64,000 nucleotides of DNA from Brasenia schreberi (Eukaryota > Streptophyta > Magnoliopsida > Nymphaeales > Cabombaceae), in contig JAYKKT010000080.1 in NCBI GenBank assembly GCA_036023115.1, forward strand, positions 12,516,001 to 12,580,000. The letters are read 5' to 3'. The notes under the pieces are model-generated. The model did not search any database. It was not told the DNA's origin and saw only the letters and a list, made by a program, of their open reading frames with translations. This document shows, piece by piece, positions 21,743 to 32,780 of the stretch. Position 1 is the stretch's first letter. Every line of letters starts with the position of its first letter. A program made the translations under genes and the position numbers.

Positions 21743-22132
21743 TGTTATAGTATGTGGCCATTCTCGGCTCAGGTAATGACTGGACTGGCCATCCAGTCCA
21801 TTACTTGAGGATAGGCCCAAATTTGGTAATGGACGACCGTTACCGAAAAATCTGGTAACGATCATTTGTTACAGCTCCCAGACAAGGGAAGCCACATGCG
21901 GATAAGCACGACGAAGGGAGAGTGCCTACCTATAAAAGGTAGGCACATACAGAACAGAAATATAGTGAAATACAGTGAAAAACATACACAAAAAAGGAGA
22001 CTTCATCTATGCAAGCCCCTATGTGGGAACCTCATGTCCTCACTTGCTGCATCTTCAGAGGGCTGCAAAACTAGAGAGGCCATCACCGGTTCCCTACAAC
22101 AAAGGAGAATAAGGTACATGGTTCACTCATTA
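21743..22132 (+). repeat. 3' LTR of the full-length copia
   Basis: It starts TGTTATAGTATG and ends CTCATTA (terminal CA mutated to TA). It keeps a TATA-like CTATAAAAGG near 21930 that is absent from the 5' LTR. It lacks the block around CCCGCATACCATTC found in the other LTR. Confidence 0.92.
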
Positions 22133-22890
22133 GTTTGATGATGAGACCTGAAACTGTATAACTGGAACTATAGTTTCAGCTCCCCTCATAATTGAATGCG
22201 GGCCTCGACAAGCGTGTTATTACCGCATTACGAGGCTGACTATCGGCCGACCCCTGGGATGGGACACTAGAGCTGGAACTGGAACTCCAGTTCCGTAGTC
22301 CCGGCCTCGAAATCAAGCACCTTCTAATAGGACCACAAGTCTAATATTAACTTGTGTCCTGCCATCTCAAAATGAGCTCTCAAATAGAGCCTTAATTAAG
22401 CACCTATGTCTATGTCAGGCAACTCAAATTTCACACTTCTAGGCACCTATCAATGGGACGAAATTGAAAGATGATCAGTCTTTGTACCACTGAAATTAAC
22501 TTAAGTGAACCGAAGAACTTATTTGAATTTTTTATGGTTGAATACCCTATCTTGAGGAATGGCAATGGACAAAATCACGGAAAATAACTTTAACACTTTA
22601 GACAGTGAACTTAAATAACCATCATAGAGAGCATCTTGTAATCTTGAAATTTGCATAATAGTAGAATGTGCAAACCATTGTACCTTTAAACACACATATG
22701 AATGCACACAATATATATATAGGAAAACCTTATCTTGCTCATCTTAGACATGTTCACTCATTTCTATCCATTTTTTAGTGGCATGAATATAATTTAAAAA
22801 ATTTAATGGTTTCTTAGAAATAATAAAAGATAATGTTATTATATAAATATTCTAAAAAAACAATATTAGACATGAGTAATTATGGATATA
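22133..22890. other. Unassigned region
   Basis: The first five bases are the copia target duplication. The rest contains a small palindromic stretch around 22270-22300 (CTGGAACTGGAACTCCAGTTCC) but no gene or known element. Confidence 0.45.
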
Positions 22891-22915
22891 ATCCAATGCC
22901 TCTCGTTCTCTATGT

Positions 22916-23265
22916 ATATATATAAAAGAATCATGGGGTCCTATAAAAGTATGATCAATCTTGATTGTCCTTATCACATAGGGGTCCCACCATGTAACAA
23001 GTATGGCATTTTGTTGGCATTGATAGTCTATCAAGGGCCATGGAATGTTTAAAGTCCTAAAATATATAATTTTGGAGGACCCTATCATTATATATATATA
23101 AAAGAATCCTAGGATCCTATAAGAGTATGATGGGTCTTGATTGTCTTTGTCGGGCCCCACTATGTGACAAGTATGACATTTTGTTGGCACAATCCTTTAT
23201 AGTCTATCAAGGGCAATCAAATGTTTAAAGTGCTAGAATATATAATTTTGGAGGACCCTAAGAAA
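22916..23265. repeat. Tandem duplication of about 175 bp, two diverged copies
   Basis: Two units start at the TATATATAAAAGAATC boundary, at about 22916 and 23092. Each contains GTATGRCATTTTGTTGGCA, GTCTATCAAGGGC and TATATAATTTTGGAGGACCCTA. The copies differ by small indels. The family is unknown and there is no coding capacity. Confidence 0.85.
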
Positions 23266-23272
23266 AAGCATA

Positions 23273-23384
23273 GGGCCACATTCACCACGAATTCATAATT
23301 TCCCCTAGTAGCCAACGTTTTCTTGTTATTTGTAATTAGTTCCTCTCTCTCTATATATATATAGGTCCACAATCACTAGGAATT
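23273..23384. repeat. Tandem-duplicated target region left of a copia element
   Basis: GGCCACATTCACCACGAATTCATAATT... (from about 23273) is followed by GGTCCACAATCACTAGGAATT (23364-23384), where the copia LTR begins. On the far side of the element, from 26587, the sequence continues as the second half of that same unit. The element thus sits inside the second copy of an older duplication of about 90 bp. Confidence 0.7.
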
Positions 23385-23833
23385 TATGGAGTTTTCGTCG
23401 ATTCTCTAGCAGGTTCTTTGCTTGCGGTCGACCCTTCAGTATCCTTTGTTCTCCTACTCAAGTACGCAACAACATCGGATCTTCAAAGAGGTATGTGTGT
23501 TTTGGTATTTTTCAAGTTTTCTTTCAGTAGGTTTTGCCTGAGAGGAATGCTTAGTGTTTCTTTTTGTTTCACTATGTCTATTCTCGTGCGCTGCTCTCTA
23601 TTTATAGAGCAGCGCCTGCTCCTCTTTCCTCTCGGATTCTCTACTGGGCTTTCCTTTCCTAGAGTCTCTTATCCGGTCGGTTACAAATAAACTTTGTAAC
23701 CGCCCAACGGTTTTGACTTTTGATAGTCGTTATAACCATCATTTCCCGCATCCCTTCCACAGATAACGGTTGGATGGTCAGTCTAGCCATTTCTATGTTG
23801 AGGTTACCAAGAATGGCCATATGTTTCCTTACA
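23385..23833 (-). repeat. 3' LTR of the deleted copia
   Basis: It reads TGTAAGGAAACATATGG at its minus-strand start (23833) and ends near 23385. A CTCTATTTATAGAGC palindrome (about 23607-23621) contains the TATA box (CTATAAATAG on minus). It is about 57 bp longer than the other LTR. Confidence 0.88.
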
Positions 23834-23972
23834 TCTCTCTCTTTGTCATTCAAGCCAAGTGAACTAACATACTCATTTTCCTCTCACTTTTGCGGGTTTT
23901 CTAAGTAATGTCATTTTATGATTGCAATTGCAATCACCACCCGTTGTGTGGTTTTTTTTACCTACACAACAA

Positions 23973-25150
23973 TCAAATATATCTCAAACCCCATGTTCGC
24001 AACATGTTTTGAGTTGGCATGTATAAGTTGAATATTTTCTTTCTAATGACCATATCATGAGCATAGTGATATTTAACCATTATATGCTTGCTCTTAGAGT
24101 TGTCACCTCCACTCTTGATAAAAGTAATTGCTGCGTTGTTATCATAATAAATGACAATTGGCTTATCGGTTATCTCCATCTTCAAATCTCATATGAAGCG
24201 GCTTATCCAGATGACACTCGTTGTAGCCATATAGGAAGCTACATACTCTGCTTCCTGTGTATGCAATGCTACACAACCCTATTTCTTACATGCTCAAGAA
24301 ACAACACCACCTCCAAATAAGAATATTTGTCCCGATGTTGATTTGCTGTCATCTTTGCTCCCAACAAAGTCAGCATCTGAGTATCCTACCACTTTCAATT
24401 CATCTTCTTAAAAACACAATTTCAAGTCTTTTGTTCCTTTCAGATATCTTAAAATCTTTTTTACAGCTATTCAATGCCACCATCTAAGATTGCTTTGATA
24501 TCTACCCACAAGACCAACAACGAAGCTGATATCAGGTCTTGTACACAATATAGCATACATCAAGCTACCCACAACTTTTGCATAAAGAACATTAGGCTTA
24601 TCGTCTCCTTCACCAAGATAATCAACTTTACTTAGTTTGACCCCTTTTGCAATGAGTGTAATAACATATTTGAATTCACCCATTTTGAACTTCTTAAGGA
24701 TATAGTCAATATATCTCTTTTGACTTAGGTATAAGAGTTTAGATTCTCTATCTTAAGAGATCTTTATACCCAAGATATAGGATGTTTTACCCATATCTTT
24801 CATTTTGAACCTTGAGTTTAACCATGACTTGGTTTTCACAATCATCTCATTGTCATTCTCACTTAACAATATGTCATCAACATATAACGATAAGATGACA
24901 AAGTGGCTCCCACTTTTCTAGACATATACACATTGATCAACCTCATTAGCCACAAACCCAAGTTCAATAATGGTATTTTGAAAAGTCAAATACCATTAGC
25001 AAGGTGATTGTTTAAGGCCATATGGGGATTTTCTCAACCTATATACTTTATCTTCTTGACCTTCAACTATATATCCTTCGGGCTACTGCACGTATATAAT
25101 TTCATCTAAATCTCCATTTAGAAAAGATGTTTTAACATCTAACTGATGTA
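23973..25150 (-). pseudogene. Copia RT and RNase H remnant, minus strand
   Basis: Minus-strand translation gives RT pieces near 25010-24670 (including GEFKYVITLIAKGVKLSK) and SLMYAILCTRPDISFVVGLV (about 24560). RNase H residues follow, with DKPIVIYYDNNAAITFIKSG (about 24167-24100) at the end. Closest to the element at 16.5-22.1 kb. Many stops and frame breaks. Confidence 0.85.
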
Positions 25151-26180
25151 AGTCCAAATCAGAATACGCAGATATTGTCAATTATGGATGTAAAAAGTCA
25201 GTTTTAACCTCTAGCAGTTTATAAAAATTATGAAAAACCGAGATATTGATTAACGTTCCTCCTCCTCCCAATTAAATTTATTATAATACTGCCACTGTGT
25301 CAAAAGAAAGATTTGTCCCTGTCCTTTTGAGGAAATTACACATTCAGATTGAGGGGTGAAATTATAAATTTACCCCCGATCAATGACTAATTTTCAGAAG
25401 TACTAAACACCAAGTTTACTGTTCTATCACAAAACTGAACAAATAGATAAAATTACTGTTTTACCTCTGGTATTTTATAAAATTAATAAAGGCAGAAAAG
25501 TAAATCAATATCTCAGTTTTTTGTAATTTTCAAAAACTACCTGAGGGCAAAACTGACTTTTTGCAAGGATAAGGGTAAAATAGTCTTTTCACCCAAAAAT
25601 ATCTTGATATTTTTGTAATTTTATCTAGTGGCAATTCATAATTTTCAAAAACCGGTCGGGGCAGAACAGACTTTTCAGTCTGCTGCCCGAGGCGATTTTT
25701 TGATGCGTTAAAAACGTGAAGGAGAGAGAGAGAGATCCGCCTCCTAGCCTACGGTGACCTGCGGCCTTATGTCGTTAGTTCTGCTGTGGTCATCCTCTGG
25801 CCTCCTAGCCGAGAGTTTTACGGCCCATTTCTTGTCTTTCAGTCGACCTCTGGTCTCCTGGCCAAGGTTATGCTGGCCCGCGTCTGTCTTGCGGCCGACC
25901 TCTAGCCTCCTAGTCAAAGTTCTACTAACTCGCTTCTTTCTTGTAGCCGATCTCTGTCCTCCTCTCTTTTGGTTCTTGCCGCCTTATGCCCTGTCTTGAC
26001 TGAGGGAGGGTTTACCCTCTACTCTGTCTTGACTCAGGCAGGGTTTACCCTTTGTCCTGTCTCGACTCAAGCAGAGTTCTTTTTGCCACTTCCGAAAGTT
26101 GCACAAGAAGTTCTTCTGATCTTCTTTCTTCCCTTTTTTTTGTTTATACTAATACGTACTTGTTACAAGGACAAAACCAA
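25151..26180 (-). repeat. Repeat-rich leader of the deleted copia
   Basis: This is the 5' leader on the minus strand. 25740-25970 contains three or four imperfect units of about 55-65 bp built on CGACCTCTGGTCTCCTGGCC. 25980-26080 contains three short units with TTGACTCAGGCAGGGTTTACCCT. It parallels the minisatellite leader of the element at 16.5 kb, though the repeat unit is different. Confidence 0.7.
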
Positions 26181-26192
26181 GCCCTGATACCA
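26181..26192 (-). promoter_or_regulatory. Primer-binding site of the deleted copia
   Basis: GCCCTGATACCA on plus is the complement of TGGTATCAGGGC, identical to the primer site of the element at 16857. It lies two bases from the LTR. Confidence 0.88.
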
Positions 26193-26194
26193 AA

Positions 26195-26586
26195 TGTGGA
26201 ATTTTCATCGACTCTCCGAAAGATTCTTTGCTTGTGGTCGACCCTCCGGTATCCTTTGTTCTCCTGCTCAGTTACGCGGCAACAACAGATCTTCAAAGAG
26301 GTATGTGTGTTTTGGTATTTTCTAGGTTTCCTCTCAATAGGTTTTGTCTGGGAGGAATGTTCAGTATTTCTTTTTATTTCACTGTGTATGTTCTCATACG
26401 CTGCTCTCTATTTATAAAGCAGTGCATGCTCTTCTTTCCTCCCAGATTTTCTACTGGGCTTTTCTTTTGGCCTTTGATAGCTGTTACAACTATCCTTTCC
26501 CGCATCCCATCCACACATTACGGTTGGATTACCAGTCCAACCATTTATGTGCTGGAGTACCGAGAATGGCCATATGTTTCCTTACA
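26195..26586 (-). repeat. 5' LTR of the deleted copia
   Basis: It is collinear with 23385-23833, including the CTCTATTTATAAAGC block with the TATA box. The plus strand starts TGTGGAATTTTC and ends CTTACA. Confidence 0.88.
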
Positions 26587-27570
26587 TAATTCACAATTTC
26601 CCCCCATTAGCCAACGTTTTCTTGTTATTTGTAATTAGTTCCTCTCTCAAACGTCATAATATCTAATGCCTACTTTGCTTCCTTCTTTGTCCTTCAGCCT
26701 TGTCGAGAGTATGGTCGAGGTGGGGATCATGTCTTTTAAATACAAAACATGGTTTTGGCATAAAAAGAGAGAATGAGAGCAACCTTTTTATATAATCCAC
26801 AGTGAAGAACCAGACACCGTTTGGTTGGTTATTGATTGTGCTTGTTATATGACAGAAATATTCCTTGTTTTTATGTTATGCACACAATAGCCTTGCATGC
26901 TGCCGTTGGCATGTAGCTTTCGGGCAGGGCCTGGCCCAGCTTCCCTTGTCATATATGCTTTAAGACATGCTCACCAAAAACACATCAGCACATATATGCT
27001 TATATATATGTTGCAAGCTTTAGGATGCACATTAAAATTTTCATAAAATTTTTAACCATTTTGGACACATCAGCACTATTTACGGTGTGTACTTCATGCC
27101 GTTCCCTTTTTAGGAGAGGAGTGTCTTTCAAAATTTTTAGAGGATGTTCTGAAAAATACAAAAGACAAACATATTTCCCTAAAGTAAAGTCTGAACCGTG
27201 CTTACCATCAGCAGTATGTAAGAGACCACCATCCACAATACGTGTATTGCTAAAAAAGAAGTATATTCCTATGTAAGCAATAAAATTAGTAGCTCCATTC
27301 AAGCAAAGACTATGCACCGATTTTCAAATATATATAAATACATAGATACCAGCTTACATACATATGCATTTACAGGTATTTATACCAAAAACAGTTTTGA
27401 TAATGTCCAACACACAGTTATGTATATGTATGTATATATATATGTATGTATTTTTACATATATCTATATCTATATCTATATATATACGTATACATACAGG
27501 GTACACTAGGAGCAGCATATTAACTTTCCTAGCTAAAATGTAAAACCAACAGCCTCTCTCTCACACCTAA
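26587..27570. other. Unassigned region upstream of the DVL gene
   Basis: The first 62 bases complete the tandem unit found at 23289-23350. The rest shows no gene; a 105-codon minus frame at 27000-27317 has no recognisable motif. A (TA)n-rich stretch lies at 27420-27500. Confidence 0.45.
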
Positions 27571-27576
27571 TGAGCC

Positions 27577-27584
27577 TATAAATA
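27577..27584 (+). promoter_or_regulatory. TATA box of the DVL/RTFL gene
   Basis: TATAAATA lies 63 bp before the ATG at 27640. With the usual 30-bp spacing it predicts a very short 5' leader of about 30 nt. Confidence 0.6.
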
Positions 27585-27639
27585 AGATGCTTCCTCTGGC
27601 GGCCCCCAGGTTCGACTATCTAACCTCCTCACCCAACTA

Positions 27640-27813
27640 ATGGCGGCCATCTACCAATTGTCCGGCGGCCCTCAATCCCGGCAAGCTCGATGGAAAACGA
27701 GTTGCTCGAGGCGGTTCTTCGAGGTGCTGAAGCAACACAAGACCAGGCTATACATACTGGAGCGTTGCATAGTGATGCTCCTCTGCTGTGACACCGACTC
27801 CGTCTCCGACTGA
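27640..27813 (+). CDS. DEVIL/ROTUNDIFOLIA-like (DVL/RTFL) small polypeptide, 57 aa
   Basis: An intronless 57-codon gene. Residues 22-50 form the RTF domain that defines this plant-only family. It begins CSRRFFEVLKQHKTRLYILE and ends RCIVMLLCC, with the family's basic CSR start, LY-I core and RC-xxML-C ending. The N-terminus (residues 1-21) is variable, as in other members, and a short acidic tail (DTDSVSD) follows. Known members are small, plasma-membrane-associated regulators that limit polar cell proliferation in leaves, fruits and other organs when overexpressed. The gene has its own TATA box and a high GC content compared with the AT-rich surroundings. Family membership is secure; which member it is cannot be told from sequence alone. 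Confidence 0.85.
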   Translation: MAAIYQLSGGPQSRQARWKTSCSRRFFEVLKQHKTRLYILERCIVMLLCCDTDSVSD

Positions 27814-28511
27814 CCACTTCCGGACCAAAAGCCCGGTGACCCACCTGAGAGAACTCACTGGGAACTTCAGGAAAACTTGTTCATCCGTCGTATGAAAGTG
27901 CCTGCTTGGATCGATCTGCGCTCGTGAAGGATGGTGCCTCCACAGTGGTCGAAAATTCCAGCCGCCAGATTCTGGCAACTTTCCGGGGACTCTCTCCGGC
28001 TCGATTTTGGAGAAAGGTTCCGGCAACTCTTCGTGATAATTTTGTAAATTTCGATGTGTTCATTCGGATCTGGACAATTTATTTGTCAGCTAGAATGGCC
28101 TGGATTGGCTGTCTGATATCATCACGATTGTGAGTAAATTCCTTGAATTAGTTAGCTTTACATGGTGCGAATTTAATTCATTTAAAAAGAAAAAAGAAAC
28201 TGGGCTCGCACGCGACTCGAGCTACCCATGGTTCGGCTCAGATAAGCTGGTACCGAGATTGCTCTGGTTCCATGTGTGCGTATGTATATGTGTACATATT
28301 TATACAACGCAAATATATGTGTATGCATATATTTGTATATATATATATATATATAAGCCTAGTTGAGTATATGATACCATTCTTTTTCCAGAAAGGGAAA
28401 AGATAAAATACCGAGTAATCAAAGAAACATTTTTTCTTGTTTGACGGCCTGGACATTTGGTGGCGGCGAGAATGATGTGAACGCAATAGGAAACTGTGGA
28501 ACTATGAGCAC
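27814..28511. other. 3' flank of the DVL gene
   Basis: It probably includes the 3' UTR; no clear polyadenylation signal was pinned down. GC-rich up to about 28040, then AT-rich with short (TA)n near 28335-28355. No other gene seen. Confidence 0.4.
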
Positions 28512-29030
28512 TTGATCCGGGAGTACTATGCTTCAACGAGGCGAGTGAAGGTATCTCTACGTAGAACTGAAATTTTTAAAGGTCATAAAGTTCGCCTAGT
28601 TAAGGAAGTCCTGCTACTCGGGTTATGTTTGAACATGTCTTCAGCCTTCGTTTGGATGAGTAAATGGCCGAGTTCAAACAGAGGAGGTAAGCCACTATGC
28701 AAGAGGAAGTTCAAACAAAGTCTTTGTAGAACATGGCCGTGTTTAGTAGGTCGGGTGCGTGGCCGGCCGGTAGGTCAATGTGGTGGGCCATGCGTGTCCC
28801 TATCCAGTACCGGACTTATGATAACAGTGAACAGCCCATGGTTAAAATCGTTGTCTACAATCATAGCCACGGTCAAACCCATGGTTGAAGTGGGCTCTCG
28901 GCCTCATCCTACAATATTTTCCAGATACCAGTCCCCACTTGGCCTGGTTCAAGGGGTCATCAACATAAGAAAGGAAGAGATTTGTTTAGATTGTGTTTGG
29001 CTCGAAGATGCTCTTACAAACCAAATGTGA
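28512..29030 (+). CDS. Hypothetical 172-codon open frame, doubtful
   Basis: An uninterrupted frame of 172 codons without domain, signal peptide or family resemblance that I can see. It is Ser/Gly/Arg-rich in the middle and has no convincing splice sites or promoter. It may be chance in a locally GC-richer stretch. Confidence 0.15.
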   Translation: MIREYYASTRRVKVSLRRTEIFKGHKVRLVKEVLLLGLCLNMSSAFVWMSKWPSSNRGGKPLCKRKFKQSLCRTWPCLVGRVRGRPVGQCGGPCVSLSSTGLMITVNSPWLKSLSTIIATVKPMVEVGSRPHPTIFSRYQSPLGLVQGVINIRKEEICLDCVWLEDALTNQM

Positions 29031-31224
29031 AACGCCTAGGAATCTTATTGATGGGTGCTTTCTTCAGTTGGGAGACGATGAGGGCATCTGGTACGTTGAG
29101 TTCTTTCGGTGTCACCGGCTTCCCACATGGCCATTCTCATGAGAACCCAATCCGATATTCTCCAAGTTCATTGTGTGACCACTGCTTTGATAAGGTGCCT
29201 TGGTCATGGGGCTCTCGGGCTCGAGTTGGGTTGGAGATGTCGATGATGTGATGTATTTCGTCAAACCTGTATCCATCAGCCCTTGTAGCTAGACCTGCCC
29301 AGTTTCGTGTTGGGAAACTGGTTCTAACCCTTGTGCCTTGGTCATATGTACATTTGAACTGCCGGTTCTTGTTACAAATCAGTTCTTAAGTGATAGAACC
29401 AATAGGGTGTGTGTGATTTGTGGTTTGAAGGGAACTGTATCAATACTTTTTGTACTTGTAGTCACAAGTTCCTTTGTGCATCAAATGTGGAACCCGTCAT
29501 TGGAGTGTAATTATAGCTCCATAGGTTCATTTAAGCCAAAAACTTTTGCAGCAGAGGAGAGATGAGTCAGAGGAACTGGATCCATGAGCTTCACATAAAA
29601 ACCCAAATGCCTTCTCTTTTGTATAGTTATCCTACTTAAACACAACACATTTATCACATAGTGTATGTTTTGAAATTTACGAATAATTATTGTAGTGTAT
29701 CCATTTTGGCCTTTGATAAAAACTAATAAGAGTTGAATGTTGGGGAGAAAGGGACCCACTTGGCCTTGTAAGCAAAGAATCCATATGAGAACAGTTAAGC
29801 CTACTATGTTTTACTATGTTCCTCTTGATGATCACTACCTTGATGACAATGATGGAAGTGAAAATAATGAGTTTTCAGGTTGTTGTCATAAAAAATGAAG
29901 AACACTTGTAGAAACCCATTGGTTGAGGTAGATGTGATATGGAGTGCGCTAAAGATATATTCTGATCCTTGTTTTCAAAAGAGAAGATGAATAAGGCTTC
30001 AAGCAATAAATGTGAGTCCCGAGAATTAGATCCAGCATATCCCAATTGTCGTCATTATTACATGCTCGAACAAAGAGGACAAAGAGATAGACATATCACT
30101 ATCACGTTGAAGGAAATGCCGGTAAGCTAAGTTAGGACTACTCCTACAAAAAGCAAGAAAAAGCTAAACTAGGAACAAAAAGAGTTGCAATGTGATTGAT
30201 CCTAATCTTTGTTAAGCATTACAATTGCTATTTATAGGTCTTTCTCGAGGCATCAATAGTTGAATCCATCTTTTCGTGCATATGATTTCCAATAACTCTC
30301 CACTCACCTTGTTGTTATTGCCTTTATGCCATAATGCTAGGTATGGTTTGCCAGTTGTTACTACCATTTCTTTGTGCCTCGAGACTCATCTACGTCGTGG
30401 GCCTAATCCAACATTCCCTTTAAGCATGCTGATAGCTTAACCTCGATGTTTTGGCATCAACACAAATGAATCGAGAAAGTTCTTGATCAATGATTCTTTA
30501 ATGTTGTTCGATTCATTCCTTAAATGGTATTTATCAATATTTACTTCTTTATTATGCTTGATGTTCACGTTGTTCTCTCCTAATTTTATTTCAAATTAAT
30601 TATTTTCTCTTTATCCTAATCATGCTTATGTAGACATTCATCATGTCGCCCCAAGGTGGAGATAATCATTGTAGTTTTCGCAGAGGGCCAAGCGAATTGC
30701 CACAACCTTACTCATTGTCTGGTGGTTGTTGTTCCCGATAACCTTCTCAAGGTATCACTTATTTGAATAAAAATGTCTTTACTGATTCTCTTTATCATGC
30801 AAAGTGATGCCCCTAAATAATGAAAAGCATATGCTTATGTTTTAAGAACTCTAACACCAATGCAAGAATTAGATGAACAACAGAAAATTTTGTGAATTGT
30901 GAGATGCATTGGTAAAGATTATTGATTTTTATAGTTATGTAATGTACAAAACCTTCCCAATCACGTAATTTTGCTGGATGGGGTTGTGTGTTATTTAAAC
31001 TCTTCTTTCGACTTGTGTTGAAACAATCAATTTATTGATGAATTTCAATATAGAAATATAATAACCAGCTAAAACAAAGAACGGCTAGAGGTTACTGCCA
31101 CTTTCCTTCTTTTTCCTCATTAGGGTTTCTAATCATATTACAACACATATATAGAAAGACATTATAACTTGAAAGACATAACTACTCCTAAACTAATGTA
31201 ATTAAAACAACACATCAGATTTGA
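29031..31224. other. Unassigned region
   Basis: About 2.2 kb with no supported gene. A short frame near 30000-30130 (PNCRHYYMLEQRGQRDRHIT) is not assignable. Parts may be remnants of the element whose protease fragment follows. Confidence 0.4.
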
Positions 31225-31830
31225 TCATATTTGGATGGATCTTATCCCAACCTTGGTTGGTGGATTGATTTAGGAGCAACGAGACATATCTCGAACATTA
31301 ACGATGGGGTTATGGACCTAAAGAAACATAAATCAGGGGATCATAGGGTGTATATGGGAAATAATACCTTTTCAGATGTTCATAGAGTGGGGTTCTTTAG
31401 GATTCATGTACAAGAGACACCAGTTGTTTTAATAGATGTATTGATTGTGTCAACTATAAGGTGCAATTTGGTTTCAGTCCCTGCCCTAATTAAAAAGGGT
31501 TATGAAGTCAGGTTTGTCCCTAGTAAGATAACCATAAGGATACGTGGAAGGATAGCCTTTTTAGGATTGTTTGATATTGTAACAAGGATTGTCAAGTTAA
31601 ATATAAATGATAATTCTTCTGTTTATATTGATAGTGCCTTAAATATAGATGTGAATGTATGACATAAATGCCTAGGACACATATGTCTAGAAAAGTTGAG
31701 GAAATTATCCAACTTTTACTTATTACCTAGTTTTCAAAAAAATACTTTTAATAGTGTGAAGCCTATATACAAGAGTAACAATCCTGCTAGAAATTATTCA
31801 CATTGATTTATATGGAGCCAAAATAGCACT
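31225..31830 (+). pseudogene. Copia protease and pre-integrase fragment
   Basis: WWIDLGATRHISNIND (about 31258-31305) is a copia protease with the catalytic DSG changed to DLG. Then VYMGNNTFSDV, VPALIKKGYEVRFVPSKITI, a stop near 31662, and a pre-integrase remnant (LGHICLEKLRKLSNF). It closely parallels 18590-19090 of the full-length element, so it is the same family. Confidence 0.88.
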
Positions 31831-32619
31831 TGTAACCATTTGAATACATCTAAAAATTTGTGGTTTGGATCAATATAATTACAAGGAACCATATGACTAA
31901 GGAAACTTATTCTGAAATGTTGTCGATCTATGGACACATGCCATACCCGTGTCCTTTCATCCTGGTGTTTGAACTTTTATTCAGTGTTCAACTTAGACAA
32001 ACCGGTTGCAATAACTTCCAAGTGTTAAACTTATCAAGCCCTTTTCAAAATTTTGTTGAAGTGCTGAACATGAAATCCCACACCACAATTGTGCGAGTTC
32101 TGGTGACTAGAGTTAGTGCATTGCATTACCCCACACCATCACTGCGTGACTTCTGGTGACTAGTGTTAGTGCCTCGCATTACCCAACCCTTTGCCCAACT
32201 ATCAACTATGTTATGTAGCTATTTTCACTAACAAAGGGAAAGCATAACTTTGAATATCTTTCGATGGATGTAATGATAAGCACCATGAATAACAAGCCTA
32301 AAAAAAGGTTTCCTTTATTCATCAATAGCTCGTCATACAAAGCAATAAGAAGAGGAATTCACGTGACAACCCACGGCAATATCTGGTTGCCTAATCCTTT
32401 AGTCGTACAACTCTACCATCCAAGAGTCTCAATGAAGAAGATGACCAATAAGGGAGTCTCGGTTTCCCACCTTACTCATACCTAGCTCTCCTCTCTCTCG
32501 TCTCTCAAAGACCCTTTTAGACATGTCCGGTTTTGGGTTACCTGGAACCTAGAACCAAAATTAAACTGCCTCCAAGGGTGGTTATGATTATGGTTTCAAA
32601 ACCGTCACAAAATCGATCA
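31831..32619. other. Unassigned region with a short tandem repeat
   Basis: At 32078-32184 a unit of about 53 bp (CCACACCA...TTCTGGTGACTAG...GCATTACC) occurs twice with moderate divergence. Otherwise nothing recognised. Confidence 0.5.
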
Positions 32620-32716
32620 TTTTTTTTTTTTAAAAGAGACGCATAGCTCCCATGAGATTCAAACTCCTGCCTGACTCAATGGTAGACAATGTTCGATCAT
32701 TGAGCCACACCTCAAC
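32620..32716 (-). mobile_element. tRNA-derived SINE, fourth copy, minus strand
   Basis: On the minus strand: GTGGCTCAATGATCGAAC (box A region), GGAGTTTGAATCTC (box B), then CATGGGAGCTATGCG and a long A tail (the T run at 32622-32631). The box spacing is that of a tRNA-derived promoter. The body after box B differs from the other three copies, so it may be another subfamily. Confidence 0.65.
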
Positions 32717-32780
32717 TTTTGTCAATATATGTATAAAATATATATTATTTATTAATGAGTTGTTTAAAACAGCTAGTTCC

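Larger units (their letters stand above)
16459..22132 (+). mobile_element. Full-length Ty1/copia retrotransposon, inactive
   Basis: A 5,674-bp element with two LTRs (397 and 390 bp), a primer-binding site, gag, protease, integrase, RT, RNase H and a polypurine tract in copia order, flanked by a perfect 5-bp duplication GTTTG (16454-16458 and 22133-22137). The LTRs differ at many positions, so the insertion is old. Stops and frame breaks occur in every domain. The repeat-rich leader between primer site and gag (about 970 bp) is unusually long. Confidence 0.96.
23385..26586 (-). mobile_element. Internally deleted copia element, minus strand
   Basis: A 3,202-bp element with LTRs at 23385-23833 and 26195-26586, a primer-binding site and a polypurine tract, but only RT and RNase H remnants inside. 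Gag, protease and integrase are missing. The flanks GAATT and TAATT match at four of five bases. It is related to the full-length element at 16.5 kb. Confidence 0.88.
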
